NCBI RefSeq assembly: GCF_020532625.1
Contig: NZ_JAJAUY010000005.1
Location: 1 to 64,000 of the forward strand
Source of the DNA: Streptomyces antimicrobicus
GTDB lineage: Bacteria; Actinomycetota; Actinomycetes; Streptomycetales; Streptomycetaceae
Length of the DNA: 64,000 bases
Reading direction: 5' to 3'
This document shows, one piece after another, positions 62,204 through 64,000 of the stretch. The first letter of the stretch is position 1. Each line of letters starts with the position of its first letter. The translations under genes and the position numbers were made by a program. Under the pieces are notes generated by a model. It saw only the letters and a program-made list of their open reading frames with translations. It did no database searches and was not told the origin of the DNA.

Positions 62204-63519
62204 CCGACGAGGCCTATCCGCTGACGTTCGAGGAAGAGTCGATCTGGATCTCGGAGCAGCTCTTCCGGCAGCGCTCGCCGTATCTGGAGACCTGGGCCCA
62301 GCGGATCGAAGGACCGCTGGACCCGGAGGCGCTGCGGCGGGCTTGGGAAGCCTTCGTCCTGCGGCACGCGGCCCTGCGCACCCGCTTCCTCCTGGAGGAC
62401 GGCGGCACGGTCCAGCGCTTCGCGCCGGAGCCGCCGAGCGAGATGGAACGGGAGCAGTGGCCGGGCGGTGAGCTCGAAGCGGTGCTGCGGGAGGCCGGGC
62501 GCCGTCCGCTGGACCTCACCCGCTCGCCGTACCGGGCCACGCTCTACGAGCGCTCCCCGCTGGACCACGTCCTGCTGGTCCAGGTGCACCACATCATCGT
62601 CGACGACGTGTCGCTGTCGGTCCTGAACGAGGAGCTCGGCGCGCTCTACACCGCACAGGTCACCGGAGAGGCGCCCGCGCTTCCTCCGCTCGCCATGGAG
62701 CCCGGCGCCTACGCGGTCGCCCAGCGAGCCGCCGGTGTCTCCCCGGCGGCATTGGACTTCTGGGCGGACTACCTCGCGGACGTGACGCCGCTGCCGCAGC
62801 TCCCGCCGTACCCCCGTCCGCTGCCGCCCCGGCGGGGACCCGGCACCGACATGGTGAGCGTGGTGCTGCCCGCGGAGACGCGCAAGGCGGTACGGGACAC
62901 GGCCAGGGCGCTGCGGACGACGCCGCACGTGGTGTTCGCCGCGGCGATGGCCATGACGTTCTCGGCGACGGTGGAGGTCGAGGACGTCGTCCTCGGCACG
63001 CCGACCTCGCGCCGAGGCGCGGCCGAGCTCGACCGGATGTTCGGCTGTCTGACGGACCTCATGCCGCTCCGCGTGCACGTGCCTCGGACGATGTCCTTCG
63101 CCGAGGCCTGCGCCACGACGAAGAAGAACGTCCTCACCACGCTCCGGCACCGCCAGACGCCGTACGCGGCGATCAGCAGCAACCTCCGGTCCGCGCAGAG
63201 CCTGCGCTCCAGCGACAACCTCGCCCGGGTCGTCCTCGTCATCGACGACGACCCGGGCGAGCTCGTCCTCCCCGGGCTGCGGTGCGAGCGCGTGTACGTC
63301 GGTGCCGCCTGGCCCAAGTTCGACTGGTGCCAGTACGTCGTCGAGTCCGGCGACCAGTACCTCGTGCGGGCCGACTACGCGACCGGCTGCTTCACGCCGG
63401 AGGAGGCCGAGCGGATGATGGCCCAGTGGGCGACCGTGGTGGCGGCGGTGACCGCCGACACCACGGTGACTCCGGGACGGCTCGCAGAGCTCCTCGGCTC
63501 TCCCGCTACGACGCCATGA
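62200..63519 (+). CDS. Stand-alone NRPS condensation domain
   Basis: A 439-aa free condensation domain beginning at GTG 62200 that overlaps the A-domain stop by 4 bases. The catalytic motif is VHHIIVDDVS (HHxxxDD rather than HHxxxDG), and LGTPTSRRG and GCLTDLMPLRV follow the family pattern. It should use the neighbouring free carrier as one partner. Its 3' end overlaps the convergent aminotransferase gene by 14 bases. Confidence 0.92.
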   Translation: MTDEAYPLTFEEESIWISEQLFRQRSPYLETWAQRIEGPLDPEALRRAWEAFVLRHAALRTRFLLEDGGTVQRFAPEPPSEMEREQWPGGELEAVLREAGRRPLDLTRSPYRATLYERSPLDHVLLVQVHHIIVDDVSLSVLNEELGALYTAQVTGEAPALPPLAMEPGAYAVAQRAAGVSPAALDFWADYLADVTPLPQLPPYPRPLPPRRGPGTDMVSVVLPAETRKAVRDTARALRTTPHVVFAAAMAMTFSATVEVEDVVLGTPTSRRGAAELDRMFGCLTDLMPLRVHVPRTMSFAEACATTKKNVLTTLRHRQTPYAAISSNLRSAQSLRSSDNLARVVLVIDDDPGELVLPGLRCERVYVGAAWPKFDWCQYVVESGDQYLVRADYATGCFTPEEAERMMAQWATVVAAVTADTTVTPGRLAELLGSPATTP

Positions 63520-64000
63520 CCCTCAGGGCATCGCCCAGCCGGGCGATGCCCTGACGCAGGTCCGCCTCCCGGGCGCTGAGGCTGATCCGCACGCACCGGC
63601 GGCCGTGCTCGACGGCCTCCGGCGACGTGGTCCCCGCGAAGAAGTACGAGCCGGGGACCACGAAGGTGTGCCGGTCCTTCATGAGGTCGTAGAGCCGCAG
63701 GTCGTCGAACCACGGCTCGTCGATGTGCAGCCACGAGAACATGCCGCGCGTGCCCTCGTGCAGGTACCAGCGCAGGTCCGCGGGAAGGTTCTCGCGGAAC
63801 AGCTCGGAGGCGAGCTCCCAGCGCGCGGTGTAGAAGGGCTGGATGGTCCCGGAGACGATCTCTCCCAGCTCGTCGCCGCTCTTCAGGGCCTGCGCCACCG
63901 CGTACTGGGCGAGCCGGGGGGCGTGGAGGGCCGTGTTCCCGAGGAACGCGACCATGTCCTTGACGACCTCGGCCGGTCCGATCGCGATCCCGAGGCGCTC
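63506..64000 (-). CDS. PLP-dependent aminotransferase, class I/II (5' part outside window)
   Basis: Only the C-terminal 164 residues are in the window; the frame stays open to base 64000 on the minus strand, so the gene begins beyond the edge. The fragment has GIAIGPAEVVKDM after the expected Schiff-base region, VVPGSYFFAG and CVRISLSARE with the carboxylate-binding Arg. VPG-x-YFF is seen in AvtA-like enzymes and in capreomycidine synthase-like relatives. It probably makes an amino acid for the cluster. It overlaps the convergent C-domain gene by 14 bases. Confidence 0.85.
   Translation of the reverse strand, partial: ERLGIAIGPAEVVKDMVAFLGNTALHAPRLAQYAVAQALKSGDELGEIVSGTIQPFYTARWELASELFRENLPADLRWYLHEGTRGMFSWLHIDEPWFDDLRLYDLMKDRHTFVVPGSYFFAGTTSPEAVEHGRRCVRISLSAREADLRQGIARLGDALRVMAS

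Noticed and set aside
28176..64000. Assignment of the cluster to a named family such as tuberactinomycins, detoxins/rimosamides, amicetin-like or capuramycin-like nucleosides
   Set aside because: Single features match each (AvtA/capreomycidine-type aminotransferase; TauD with NRPS-PKS; nucleoside phosphorylase; LipL-like trio), but the defining core genes of none of them are all present in the window.

Overview
The window looks like a chromosomal stretch of a Streptomyces or close relative. GC is very high with G/C-rich third codon positions, GTG and TTG starts are common, and the gene families are typical of the genus (DUF3618 and holin-like stress proteins, an ECF sigma factor with a C-terminal sensor, ROK regulator, GH10/GH62 and GH74 hemicellulases, NRPS/PKS enzymes). 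I see no rRNA, tRNA, insertion sequence or CRISPR array.

Left part (1-28 kb) is mostly ordinary chromosome. In order it holds a glycine-rich secreted protein; a membrane-tethered ECF sigma factor carrying an AbfB-type sugar-binding domain, directly upstream of two large secreted hemicellulases (GH10-CBM13-GH62 and CBM13-GH74); a MacB-type ABC transporter pair; and a membrane PQQ-propeller protein. It continues with a stress operon (DUF3618, holin-like, amphipathic helix protein) behind a sigma-B-like promoter, a zinc alcohol dehydrogenase, a NarL-type two-component system, a DUF418 membrane protein, a CPA1 antiporter, an ABC exporter, two methyltransferases and a ROK regulator.

From about 28.2 kb to the right edge lies a biosynthetic gene cluster that continues out of the window. 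It is an unusually dispersed NRPS-PKS system: A-T-C (33760-36918), KS-AT-ACP (37015-39951), a free C (48404-49723), A-T (56011-57867), and a free T, free A and free C in a row (60394-63519). There is a type II thioesterase but no integrated thioesterase. Tailoring candidates are a P450 paired with the A-T-C enzyme, a PhyH-like and two TauD-like 2-oxoglutarate oxygenases, a GT2 glycosyltransferase, a PIG-L deacetylase, a GNAT/FemAB-like transferase, two aminotransferases, a HAD phosphatase, two hydrolases/peptidases and a LamG-fold protein.

The most distinctive part is a minus-strand operon from 57867 down to 48404. Its first six genes (A-T, thioesterase II, class III aminotransferase, pyrimidine-nucleoside phosphorylase, TauD-like oxygenase, alpha/beta hydrolase) are joined by consecutive 4-nt stop/start overlaps. 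The oxygenase, aminotransferase and phosphorylase match the enzyme types (LipL, LipO, LipP) that convert UMP to 5-amino-5-deoxyribose 1-phosphate in lipopeptidyl nucleoside antibiotics. I therefore infer that a nucleoside- or aminoribose-derived unit enters a short peptide-polyketide. A TetM/OtrA-like ribosomal-protection GTPase, an APH-type kinase and an MFS exporter suggest a translation inhibitor with layered self-resistance. A BadF-type sugar kinase, GH4 enzyme, glycosyltransferase and deacetylase suggest an amino-sugar decoration or masking step. The product is not recognised. No intact pathway-specific regulator is seen, only a possible IclR-like remnant at about 58.05-58.20 kb and several perfect inverted repeats in the divergent promoter regions.
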